DNA of 64,000 nucleotides from Haliea sp. (GTDB lineage: Bacteria > Pseudomonadota > Gammaproteobacteria > Pseudomonadales > Halieaceae), in the NCBI GenBank assembly GCA_002862465.1, contig PKDD01000139.1, positions 18,182 through 82,181 on the forward strand, in the 5' to 3' direction. Under the pieces are notes generated by a model, which worked only from the letters and a program-made list of their open reading frames with translations, ran no database searches and had not been told where the DNA came from. Below are positions 1 to 9,019 of this stretch, one piece after another. Both the position numbers and the translations under genes were made by a program. Positions within the stretch are counted from its first letter, which is position 1. Every line of letters starts with the position of its first letter.

Positions 1-215
1 GTCGCCTCAGAGCAGTCTGGCAAGGCTTCTTTTAGCGTGTCGCAGGCAGCATCAATAGACGCTTGGTTGCTAAGATCGCAAAAGATACTAGTAACACCGT
101 CTATAGTGCACTCGCGACGAGCGAGATTGAATACGCTAAACCCCTCATTGCGGAATGTTTGAGCTGCTGCGCTTCCTATTCCGACGCTGGCACCGGTGAT
201 AATTGCTACTTTCAT
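1..215 (-). CDS. Short-chain dehydrogenase/reductase (SDR), N-terminal part only, truncated by window edge
   Basis: Reverse complement from ATG at 215 reads MKVAIITGASVGIGSAAAQTFRNEGFSVFNLARRE..., a Rossmann TGxxxGIG motif; not in the ORF track because it runs off the edge. Confidence 0.85.
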   Translation of the reverse strand, partial: MKVAIITGASVGIGSAAAQTFRNEGFSVFNLARRECTIDGVTSIFCDLSNQASIDAACDTLKEALPDCSEA

Positions 216-331
216 TTTCTATAATCCTTAACGCCTAATGAGGCGTTTTACAGCCATGCTGTGCCTTTAAAAGAATGAGGCTCCGTGATTTCTACCGTGA
301 CGTCAAGCGGTCGCTCCGTTAGAATAGAGAG

Positions 332-814
332 ATGGAAGAATTGACCACATTGTACATTGATAAGGAAAGCCACAAGTTTTCTGCGGCTCATTATACTATT
401 TTTTCTGCGACAGAACGTGAGCGCTTGCACGGGCATAACTATTCAGTCTCAGCAAAAATTGTAGCTCCGATGGGCGATAACGGATTTTCAGCAGATTATA
501 ATGTGTATAAGAACCGCCTCGCGGCGCTGTGTGACGAATTAGACGAGTATACGCTGCTGGCCGGGGAATCCCCGTATCAGGAGGTTGTTGAGTCTGGCTC
601 CTGTTATTGCGTGCGATACGACAGCGAGGAGATATTGTTTCTGCAGAGTGACACAAAAGTGCTGCCCATTCGAAATGCCACTGTTGAGGAGTTTTCTCGC
701 TATCTGCTGAGCAAATTACTTGATCAGAGTGCGGGTGATGATTTGCGCGAAGTTGAACTTTGTGTCGCCTCTGGACCCGGGCAAAAGGGCTGTACTCTCT
801 GGTACAGCGATTGA
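332..814 (+). CDS. 6-pyruvoyl-tetrahydropterin synthase / 6-carboxytetrahydropterin synthase family protein (PTPS-III-like motif)
   Basis: FSAAHYTIF...ERLHGHNYSV zinc-binding histidines of the PTPS/QueD fold; the QueD Cys (CxxxHGH) is absent and ExxHGH is present. Confidence 0.75.
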   Translation: MEELTTLYIDKESHKFSAAHYTIFSATERERLHGHNYSVSAKIVAPMGDNGFSADYNVYKNRLAALCDELDEYTLLAGESPYQEVVESGSCYCVRYDSEEILFLQSDTKVLPIRNATVEEFSRYLLSKLLDQSAGDDLREVELCVASGPGQKGCTLWYSD

Positions 815-826
815 CACGGGCCGTCG

Positions 827-2863
827 CTATTGGCCGTTAATACCGCAGTGGCGAAGCAACGCGTCAACGCGAGGCTCGCGCCCTCTGAAGGCAATAAATA
901 GTTCCATCGGCTCTTTTGATCCACCTGCTTCAAGGATGCTTGTTCTGAAGGCAGCACCGGTCTCCGCGTTGAAGATACCGTCTTCTTCAAAGCGCGAGAA
1001 TGCATCTGCTGACAGCACTTCTGCCCATTTATAGCTATAGTATCCCGCGGCATAGCCGCCAGCGAAGATGTGGGAGAAAGCATTTTGGAAGCGGTTAAAC
1101 ACGGGTGGTGAGGTGATCGCTACCTGCTGTCGTATCGTATCTAAAAGGTCCTGCACTGTGTCAAAAGCGCCACTACCCCATTCTCGGTGCAGGCGGAAGT
1201 CGAAGAGTGAAAACTCCAACTGTCGCATCATCGTCATGCCGGATTGAAAATTACGTGCCGACAACAATTTATCCAGCAATGCCTCTGGCAGTGCTTCCCC
1301 TGTCTCATAATGACCCGAAATAAATGCGAGAGCCTCACGTTCCCAACACCAATTTTCTAGAAACTGACTAGGCAACTCGACCGCATCCCAAGCAACCCCA
1401 TTAATACCAGACACCGCCGCTACCGTCTGGCGTGTCAACATGTGATGCAAGCCATGGCCGAACTCATGGAATAGCGTAGTGAGTTCATTATGGGTTAGCA
1501 ATGCTGGACTGTCCCCCACTGGAGGGGTGAAGTTACACACTAAATAGGCAACGGGGATTTGCAGGCCGTCGGGAGTTTCGCGCCGCACTCGGCAGTCATC
1601 CATCCAGGCTCCACCGCGTTTATGCGCGCGAGCATACAGGTCGAGAAAGAAGCGGGCGATGACTTTACCACCGGACAGTAACTCGAACAGCTTGACGTCA
1701 GGGTGATAAGAATCAAAGTGCTCCACTGCATTAACATCAATGCCGTAAAGACGCCGCACCACTTCAAACAGGCCTGGCAGAACCCGGTCTGCTGGGAGGT
1801 AGGGTCGGATGTCTTCTTGCGACACTGCATAGAGATTTTGACGTAATTTTTCGCTGTAGTAGCCAACGTCCCAAGATTGCAGTTCAGTGAGACCACTTTC
1901 ATCTCTCGCAAATTCTACTAGCTGGGCCCATTCCTGTCTCGCCTGAGGCAGGGTCTGTTCCGCCAACTGGTGGAGGAAATCCACAACGCTGGCCGGAGAT
2001 TCTGCCATCTTTGTCGCCAAGGATAGTTCTGCGTAGTTTTCAAATCCGAGCAACCGCGAAAGCTCACCGCGTAGCTGCATCGTATCCGTGATGAGCGCCG
2101 TATTGTCCCACTGACCCGCGTTAGGGCCTAACTCTGACGCCCTGGTACAGTGTGCGGTGTAGACCTCTTGGCGCAGGTCCCGATCATCGCAGTAGTTTAG
2201 TACGGGTGACAATGATGGGAACTCGAGGTTAATCAGGTAGTTCTCCTGCCCCGCTGCTGTCGCCGCCTGTTTCGCGCTGGCCATTGCCGTCTCTGGCAGG
2301 CCACTCAGTTGCCCTGCCGTTACCTGCTTGGACCAGGCATTTGTAGCGTCCAGGACGTTCTCTCCGAATTCACTGCCAAGCTTAGACAAGCGCTGTCGCA
2401 GTTCGCCGTATCGGGTTTTCTTGTCTGATGGTAGGGCAACCCCGGCAAGTCGGAAATCCCGCAGTGCTTGATCGATGGCTTTTTTTTGCGCTGTATCTAG
2501 AGCTGCGAAAGCCTCTGCGTTGGCTATTTGTTGGTAGGCGGCACACAGTTCACTATGCTGCCCCATCCATGTGCTGTATTCAGAGAGTAATGGCAGACAG
2601 GCATTGTAGGCTTCGCGCAAGGTTTCACTGTTGCACACGCTATTCAGGTGCGACACCGGTGACCAAGTCTTAGCCAGTGTGTCCTCAAGCTCTTCTATGG
2701 GCTGCAGAAGATTGTCCCATGTGTAATCTTCATCATTGGCTAACAGCGCTTCAATACCGAGTTTATTGTTCTCGATCAGTTGCCGGATAGCCGGTTCTAC
2801 GTGCTCCGGTTCAATGCGTGAAAAAGGCGGTAGCAGGTGCGGTTCAAGTAAAGGATTAGGCAT
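827..2863 (-). CDS. prlC: Oligopeptidase A, M3 family metallopeptidase
   Basis: 678 aa, HEFGHGLHH zinc motif and full-length M3 architecture. Confidence 0.93.
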   Translation of the reverse strand: MPNPLLEPHLLPPFSRIEPEHVEPAIRQLIENNKLGIEALLANDEDYTWDNLLQPIEELEDTLAKTWSPVSHLNSVCNSETLREAYNACLPLLSEYSTWMGQHSELCAAYQQIANAEAFAALDTAQKKAIDQALRDFRLAGVALPSDKKTRYGELRQRLSKLGSEFGENVLDATNAWSKQVTAGQLSGLPETAMASAKQAATAAGQENYLINLEFPSLSPVLNYCDDRDLRQEVYTAHCTRASELGPNAGQWDNTALITDTMQLRGELSRLLGFENYAELSLATKMAESPASVVDFLHQLAEQTLPQARQEWAQLVEFARDESGLTELQSWDVGYYSEKLRQNLYAVSQEDIRPYLPADRVLPGLFEVVRRLYGIDVNAVEHFDSYHPDVKLFELLSGGKVIARFFLDLYARAHKRGGAWMDDCRVRRETPDGLQIPVAYLVCNFTPPVGDSPALLTHNELTTLFHEFGHGLHHMLTRQTVAAVSGINGVAWDAVELPSQFLENWCWEREALAFISGHYETGEALPEALLDKLLSARNFQSGMTMMRQLEFSLFDFRLHREWGSGAFDTVQDLLDTIRQQVAITSPPVFNRFQNAFSHIFAGGYAAGYYSYKWAEVLSADAFSRFEEDGIFNAETGAAFRTSILEAGGSKEPMELFIAFRGREPRVDALLRHCGINGQ

Positions 2864-2915
2864 AGTGTTATTTTCCAGCTGATATTCAATGCATGTTTCT
2901 GAATAAAATCAGAAA

Positions 2916-4265
2916 TTAATCGAGCGGTTTCTTTTTTTTCAACGGAGTATATCCGTCATTGACGACAACCGGTGCGTCTGTTGTTTTTGCCCGGCGCTTA
3001 CCAATATTTTTCTGGTTGCGTGTGCGTGTCTTACTTTTCTCGGTAGTGGGCTTTTCCTTCTTTTTCTTGACGCCCGACGCTTTGCCGGACGATTTCACTT
3101 TTTTGGGGCCGCTGTATTTTGCCTTCAGACCGGTCAGGGTGCGTCGCTCGAAACGGAGCGCAAGATAACGCTCAATGCCGACCATCATGTTCCACTCGGA
3201 TGCGCTCGCCAGCGAAACGGCTAGACCCTTTGCGCCTGCCCGACCGGTGCGTCCGGTGCGGTGCAGATAATTGTCTCCGCTGTAGGGTATGTCGTAATTG
3301 ACCACCAAGTCGATACCACTGACGTCGAGGCCTCTGGCGGCCAAATCGCTGGCGCAAACGATGTGGACTTTACCGTCATGGAATTGATGCATGACATGTT
3401 TACGCTCTTCCGTACTCATCTCGCCGTGCAGGCAACCACAGCGCAGATCTTCATATCTGAGCAGGTTGGACAGCCGTACAGCCGTGGTACGTTTGTTGCT
3501 GAAGACCAATGCGCGATGAAAGCCACCCTCCTTGATCAACGCGGTTAGCAATTTGTCCTTGTGTTCCCGACTGTCCGCCAGTATCAACTGGTGCGTAATG
3601 CTACTGTGTGGCTGGCGCACTTGGCCGACCGCAATTTGCTGTGGCTCGTGTAGCAGTGTTTCGGCGATGTCACCTACGCCTCGGTGTGACAGCGTTGCGG
3701 AGAGCAGCAGCACCTGTTTGCTGTCAGCACTGAGCTCAGCGATTTTGAGCACGTCTTCACGAAAGCCCATGTCCAGCATGCGGTCGGCTTCGTCGAGCAC
3801 CAAGGTTTGAAGCCCGCTTAGATCAGCACTGCGCTTCTGACAGTGTTCCAGAAAGCGACCAGGTGTCGCCACAACAATTTCTGGATCCTTACGCAACTGT
3901 GCTTTTTGATATTTAAAGTCGGCTCCACCGGTGATGGCTTGGGCTTGTATTGGCGACATGGCTAACAATTGGCGGCACTGCTTAAGCACCTGCCTGGCCA
4001 GTTCGCGGGTAGGAACGAGAATCAGGGCCAGGGTGCCTGTCTGCCTTGTCGAACTCGCGGCAAGAATTTTTTGTGATAAGGGAATCAGATAAGCCAGTGT
4101 TTTGCCGCTGCCGGTCTCTGCGCTGACCAGCAGATCTTTGTCTTCCAGTGCCATGGGAACGGTCAGTTTCTGGACCTCGGTGGCTTCCGCTAACGCAAGT
4201 GCATCGATACCCAGACGCAGGTGACGGTCAAGTTGCAGTTCTTCGAACACGTTATTGCGCTCCAC
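2916..4265 (-). CDS. DEAD-box ATP-dependent RNA helicase (SrmB/RhlE-like)
   Basis: AETGSGKT, PTRELA, VLDEADRMLDMGF, SATL, HRTGRTGRAG motifs; basic C-terminal tail. Confidence 0.93.
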   Translation of the reverse strand: MERNNVFEELQLDRHLRLGIDALALAEATEVQKLTVPMALEDKDLLVSAETGSGKTLAYLIPLSQKILAASSTRQTGTLALILVPTRELARQVLKQCRQLLAMSPIQAQAITGGADFKYQKAQLRKDPEIVVATPGRFLEHCQKRSADLSGLQTLVLDEADRMLDMGFREDVLKIAELSADSKQVLLLSATLSHRGVGDIAETLLHEPQQIAVGQVRQPHSSITHQLILADSREHKDKLLTALIKEGGFHRALVFSNKRTTAVRLSNLLRYEDLRCGCLHGEMSTEERKHVMHQFHDGKVHIVCASDLAARGLDVSGIDLVVNYDIPYSGDNYLHRTGRTGRAGAKGLAVSLASASEWNMMVGIERYLALRFERRTLTGLKAKYSGPKKVKSSGKASGVKKKKEKPTTEKSKTRTRNQKNIGKRRAKTTDAPVVVNDGYTPLKKKKPLD

Positions 4266-4358
4266 GGATAATCTGTAGGTGTTTGGAGAGTTCCATTGTG
4301 ACTGGAACGGATGGTACTTTAGACGAGTTGTAACAGGTTGAACAGGGAGAAAGGCTTA

Positions 4359-5330
4359 ATGGTGCAGGCGATAAGAATTTCTGAGACCGGCGGTCCTGAG
4401 GTGATGATCTTAGAAGAGGTGCCGCTGGATGCGCCGGGCCCAGGCATGGTCACCGTTGAGAATAGGGCAATCGGTCTTAATTATATCGACACATACCACC
4501 GTAGTGGGCTGTATCCCTTGCCCTTACCCGCAGGAATAGGCCTTGAGGGCGCCGGGGTTGTCCAAGCGGTGGGGGAGGGCGTGAGGCTGTGTGTGGGTGA
4601 TAGGGTGGCCTATTGCTCGGCGGGCTTTGGCGCCTACGCGCAGGCATTGAATCTGCCGGCTGCACGTTTGATAAAAATGCCTGATGGCATAAGCTTCGAA
4701 CAGGCAGCGGCGTGCCTATTAAAGGGACAGACCACGGAATACCTGCTGCAGCGTACGTATCGCTTGTCCTCGGGTGATACCTGCCTGTTTCACGCCGCCG
4801 CGGGCGGCGTCGGGCTACTCTTCGGCCAATGGGCTAACAGCATCGGGGCGACGGTGATTGGCACCGTGGGTTCCAAGCAAAAAGCCGAGCTGGCCCTAGC
4901 CCATGGTTTCGCCCATGTCATCAATTACCGTACGGAAGACATGGTGCAGCGGGTGCTCGACATTACGCAGGGCCAGAAGGTGCCGGTGGTCTACGACGGT
5001 GTGGGTTTAGATACCTTCGACAGGTCATTAGATTGTCTGCAGCCTCGCGGACTGATGGTGAGTTTTGGAAACGCCTCGGGGGCACCTGCTCCTCTGGATT
5101 TGCAAACGTTGGCTAATAAAGGCTCTTTGTATATTACGCGCCCCACGATGGTTACCTATACGCTATCAAGCCAAGAGCTGCAGCAGTCCGCTGACGATCT
5201 GTTCGCCCGTGTGCTGAGCGGTGATGTGCATGTCGCAATTAACCAGCGTTACCCGCTGGCCGATGTACAGCAGGCACACCATGATCTAGAGAGCAGGAAA
5301 ACGACAGGTTCAAGCATCCTCCTGCCTTAA
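4359..5330 (+). CDS. qor: Zinc-type/quinone oxidoreductase (NADPH:quinone reductase), MDR family
   Basis: MVQAIRISETGGPEVM..., HAAAGGVGLLFGQWA; internal ATG at 4359 is the likely start. Confidence 0.88.
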   Translation: MVQAIRISETGGPEVMILEEVPLDAPGPGMVTVENRAIGLNYIDTYHRSGLYPLPLPAGIGLEGAGVVQAVGEGVRLCVGDRVAYCSAGFGAYAQALNLPAARLIKMPDGISFEQAAACLLKGQTTEYLLQRTYRLSSGDTCLFHAAAGGVGLLFGQWANSIGATVIGTVGSKQKAELALAHGFAHVINYRTEDMVQRVLDITQGQKVPVVYDGVGLDTFDRSLDCLQPRGLMVSFGNASGAPAPLDLQTLANKGSLYITRPTMVTYTLSSQELQQSADDLFARVLSGDVHVAINQRYPLADVQQAHHDLESRKTTGSSILLP

Positions 5331-5335
5331 AATTA

Positions 5336-6691
5336 ATGTGGAAACAGGGTATGACGCATTCTCCAGTTGTAAGCCATCAGGTTGCTCATCAGGGCAGAGC
5401 GATCTATGCGCTGATGGCTTTGTTGCTGGCATACATATTGTCTTTTATTGACCGCAATGTAATGGCAGTTTTAATTGGCCCTATTCGAGCCGATTTTGTA
5501 ATTAGCGATTTCCAGTACAGCTTGTTACACGGTTTTGCCTTTTCTATGTTTTATATTTTTCTTGGGTTGCCTATTGCGCGATTGGCAGACAGGGGAAGTC
5601 GTAAATGGGTGGTCACTATCGGGGTACTTTTTTGGAGCCTGATGACCTGTCTGTGTGGGATGACGCGCAGTTTTAGCGCTCTTTTTTTTGCTCGCGCCGG
5701 TGTGGGTATAGGAGAAGCTGCGCTGTCGCCGCCCGCTTACAGTTTGTTGAGTGATTATTTTAGTGAGGGGAATTTGCCTAAGGCGATGGCGGTTTATACG
5801 TTGGGAATTACCATAGGTGGTGGTTTAGCCTACATTATCGGCGGTGGCGTGTATGAATATTTTGCCGCCTATGGTGAGTTGTCACTGCCGTTTTTAGGTG
5901 AACTGCGCCCTTGGCAGAGCACATTTATAATCGTCGGTCTGCCAGGGTTTTTACTCGTGCTGATTTTATCGCTGATGGTAGAGCCCCCACGCCGCGGAGC
6001 TTTACAGCAAGAAGCGGAGGACTATAGTATCGCCGAAGTGAAGGGACATCTGCGGATGCACTGGCAGGCCTATGGAAGTTTGATCATGGGCGTATCGCTG
6101 CTCGCCATACTAGGCTATGGCACGATGGCTTGGTATCCGGAGTTTCTCGTGCGCTGTCATGGTGTGGACCGGGCGGAAGCGGGATCGCGTTTTGGTCTGA
6201 TTTTTATTGTTGCCGGCAGCCTCGGTGCACTGTTGGGCGGTTTTAGTGCAAAGCCGTTACGCGAGCGTGGCTTTGAGGATGCCAGCATGCGCTTAATTGT
6301 GTGGATTGCTCTGCTCTGGCTGCTGCCCGCAGTACTTGGCCCTCTGTCTCCCAACAGCAGCCTAGCAATATGGGCAGCGGTGCCTATAGTGTTCTTTCTT
6401 AACAGCTATTTTGCGCTAGCAATTTCTGCATTGCAAAGCATCACGCCCAACCGTATGCGGGCCCAAGTGTCTGCTCTGATGCTATTCATGACCAACTTAC
6501 TGGGATTGGCCTTGGGGCCTAGCGTCGTGGCCGCATTCACTGACTTTGTTTTCGCCGATGATGCTGACTTGGCCTACTCGCTGAGTCTTTTACCTGTGTT
6601 GCTCTGTCCTCTCGCAGCTATTTTGTTGGCATGGGGTCTAAAGTACTACCGTGCTGCGCTGTTATACTGCGCTCATCTTTCAGGAGAGTAA
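5336..6691 (+). CDS. MFS transporter (spinster-like)
   Basis: ~12 hydrophobic segments; FIDRNVMAVLIGPIRADF and RLADRGSRK MFS motifs; start may be ATG 5351. Confidence 0.85.
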   Translation: MWKQGMTHSPVVSHQVAHQGRAIYALMALLLAYILSFIDRNVMAVLIGPIRADFVISDFQYSLLHGFAFSMFYIFLGLPIARLADRGSRKWVVTIGVLFWSLMTCLCGMTRSFSALFFARAGVGIGEAALSPPAYSLLSDYFSEGNLPKAMAVYTLGITIGGGLAYIIGGGVYEYFAAYGELSLPFLGELRPWQSTFIIVGLPGFLLVLILSLMVEPPRRGALQQEAEDYSIAEVKGHLRMHWQAYGSLIMGVSLLAILGYGTMAWYPEFLVRCHGVDRAEAGSRFGLIFIVAGSLGALLGGFSAKPLRERGFEDASMRLIVWIALLWLLPAVLGPLSPNSSLAIWAAVPIVFFLNSYFALAISALQSITPNRMRAQVSALMLFMTNLLGLALGPSVVAAFTDFVFADDADLAYSLSLLPVLLCPLAAILLAWGLKYYRAALLYCAHLSGE

Positions 6692-6694
6692 CGT

Positions 6695-7282
6695 ATGCCA
6701 GTGCGCGTCGCCCCGGTTGTATTGCTGGGCAAAGAAGTTCGCTTAGAGCCGTTGGGGCCTGTCCACGCCCAAGGGTTATATAACCGTGGCAGAGTAGCAA
6801 CAGACTGGACTCACCTGCCTCGCTCGTGTTTTGTCGATCTGGCAGACACTCGTCATTGGATCGATGAAGCATTAGGTATGGAGGGGCAATTGCCTTTTGC
6901 CATAATAGAAACCGTCAAGGGCAGGGTGATAGGCAGTACGCGTTATTTGAATATCAGGCCAGAGCATCGTTCGCTGGAGATTGGCTGGACATGGCTTGGA
7001 CAGAATTGGCAATGCACAGCCGTTAACACAGAGACGAAGTTGCTTCTACTCTCTCACGCATTTGAACAACTGGGTTGTGTGCGTGTGGAATTTAAAACTG
7101 ACAGTCGTAATGAGCGTTCGCAGCAAGCGCTGCAGAGAATCGGTGCTACGAAAGAGGGTGTGCTTCGTAATCACATGGTTGTGCAGGACGACTTTGTACG
7201 TGACTCAGTCTATTTCAGTATCATCAGCGATGAATGGTTAGATATCAAGGAGCGTCTCAAAAGACTCGGAGATCGCTCCTGA
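6695..7282 (+). CDS. GNAT family N-acetyltransferase (RimJ/RimL-like)
   Basis: LEIGWTWLGQNWQCTAVNTETKLLLLSHAFEQLGCVRVEFKTDSRNERSQQALQRIGATKEGVLR. Confidence 0.88.
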   Translation: MPVRVAPVVLLGKEVRLEPLGPVHAQGLYNRGRVATDWTHLPRSCFVDLADTRHWIDEALGMEGQLPFAIIETVKGRVIGSTRYLNIRPEHRSLEIGWTWLGQNWQCTAVNTETKLLLLSHAFEQLGCVRVEFKTDSRNERSQQALQRIGATKEGVLRNHMVVQDDFVRDSVYFSIISDEWLDIKERLKRLGDRS

Positions 7283-7294
7283 CGCCTATCGCGT

Positions 7295-8275
7295 TTAACT
7301 TACCGTGGTCTGCACCGTTTCGTTTTCCGAAAAGCTACCGGCAAACAGTGGAGACGTGAGATAGCGCTCAGCTGAGTCCGGCAAGATCGCAACGATAAGC
7401 TTGTTTCTATGCTCTCTTTGTTGCGAAACTCGATGCGCAATAGCCATTGCTGCGCCTGAAGAAATGCCTGCCAGAATACCCTCCCGCTGCATCAGTTTGT
7501 GGGCCCATTCAATGGCCTCGTCGCTGGACACTTGTTCAACCTGATCGATCATACTTAAGTCCAGATTTTTTGGTAAAAAGCCAGCACCGATGCCCTGTAT
7601 TTTGTGGGGAGCATGGGTGGGTTCGTCTCCTGCCATAGCCGCCGTGATTATAGTGGTAGAGTCGGGTTCAACCGCGACCGTCAGTATGTTTTTGCCTCGA
7701 TTTTTTTTCAGATAACGGGAAATACCTGTAAGCGTTCCACCGGTCCCTACTCCCGAGATCAGAATGTCTATCCCACCCTCGGTATCCTCCCAAATTTCTG
7801 GCCCAGTAGTTTGCTCATGAATAGCGGGGTTAGCCGGATTCTCAAACTGGCGCGGCCCCCAATACTTTTCTGGATCAGTGGCGATGATGTCCTCTGCTTT
7901 CTGAATGGATGCAGAAACGCCTTTTGCACCATCGGTAAGAACCACTTCTGCCCCCATGGCCTTCATCAACATGCGCCGCTCTAAGCTCATGGTGTTGGGC
8001 ATGGTCAATGTGCAGCCATAGCCTTTAGCCGCTGCGACGAACGCCAAGGCGACGCCTGTGTTGCCACTTGTGGGTTCGACGATAGTCATTCCCGGCCTGA
8101 GGCTCCCATCCCGCTCCGCCATTGCGACCATATTGGCGCCTATACGGCATTTGACTGACATAGCCGGATTTCGATTCTCCAGCTTGACATAAATATTTCC
8201 ATCACTAATGTGATTGATCTTGACTAAAGGCGTGTCGCCAATAGCGTCAGCATTATTTTTGTGGACATTACGCAT
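7295..8275 (-). CDS. cysK: Cysteine synthase A
   Basis: SVKCRIGANM, EPTSGNTGVALA, SGVGTGGTLTGISRYLK, GISSGAAMA; PLP fold II family. Confidence 0.93.
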   Translation of the reverse strand: MRNVHKNNADAIGDTPLVKINHISDGNIYVKLENRNPAMSVKCRIGANMVAMAERDGSLRPGMTIVEPTSGNTGVALAFVAAAKGYGCTLTMPNTMSLERRMLMKAMGAEVVLTDGAKGVSASIQKAEDIIATDPEKYWGPRQFENPANPAIHEQTTGPEIWEDTEGGIDILISGVGTGGTLTGISRYLKKNRGKNILTVAVEPDSTTIITAAMAGDEPTHAPHKIQGIGAGFLPKNLDLSMIDQVEQVSSDEAIEWAHKLMQREGILAGISSGAAMAIAHRVSQQREHRNKLIVAILPDSAERYLTSPLFAGSFSENETVQTTVS

Positions 8276-8427
8276 GATGAGTACCCTCTATTGGACTGAT
8301 TTAAAACATTATTTTGGTCTAAGATTAGTCTCGCTGGACATGGCTGTCTATCGCATGCGACTTTGAAAGCCCGGTTGTGGCGAAAAAAAACGACGTTTAT
8401 TTCAATTTTGCTGGAACTTTTAATTAC

Positions 8428-8571
8428 TGACAGCGTCTGATTAATCACAGACGTTGTCGTGGTCGTTACCCCTTGGGCAATAAGGAGGCGGTAACGCGCA
8501 ATTCCGTCCGGATCTTCCTCTCCTTGCAGGTTATTCGCCTGCTTCAGCCGGCCTTTTGGCCGGCTTTTTTT
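8428..8571 (+). ncRNA. Candidate structured small RNA ending in a rho-independent terminator
   Basis: Three hairpins (8431-8439/8447-8455; 8465-8470/8490-8495 with inner 8471-8474/8482-8485; 8526-8530/8538-8542) followed by a GC-rich stem and T-run; lies in a gap divergent from cysK and convergent with the TlpA-like gene. Confidence 0.4.
8546..8571 (+). terminator. Rho-independent terminator, + strand
   Basis: AGCCGGCC-TTTT-GGCCGGCT followed by TTTTTT. Confidence 0.85.
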
Positions 8572-9019
8572 ATTCTAGTGAGGCTTCTTTTAACTCCTGC
8601 TGGGTCGCTTGCACCAGTGAAGACAGCGTCTGCGGTCCCACCAGTGTTGCAACGACTCGTCCTGTTGGATCGAGAATGAGTGTTGTCGGCAAGACGACCG
8701 GTCTCGTTATGCCCAGTTGCTCGGCAGGGTCTGCCGCTAGACTGGCAAACGTTACGCCCAACTTCTGACGTTGGAGTTCTAGTTCCTCTCCCGTTGTTCC
8801 ATCATAGTTTACCCCGACGACGGTCACTCGATCATAGTCTTGATCAAGACGATTTAACTCTGGAATCTCTTTGATGCACGGTGCGCACCATTGCGCCCAG
8901 TAGTTGACTACAACCCACTGCCCCTGCAGAAGACCCAAGGTTGGCGCAGTCGCGCCCGGATGATTCTTGGTGCAACATACTAGTGACAATACTGCAGATA
9001 AAATCAGTGCGTGTCTCAC
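8570..9019 (-). CDS. TlpA-like thioredoxin-fold lipoprotein
   Basis: Lipoprotein-like LSLVCCTK N-terminus; YWAQWCAPCIKEIPELN active site. Confidence 0.88.
   Translation of the reverse strand: MRHALILSAVLSLVCCTKNHPGATAPTLGLLQGQWVVVNYWAQWCAPCIKEIPELNRLDQDYDRVTVVGVNYDGTTGEELELQRQKLGVTFASLAADPAEQLGITRPVVLPTTLILDPTGRVVATLVGPQTLSSLVQATQQELKEASLE

Noticed and set aside
8473-8679. 68-aa ORF running through the terminator next to the TlpA-like gene
   Set aside because: Crosses a strong intrinsic terminator and the antisense of a real gene; almost certainly spurious.
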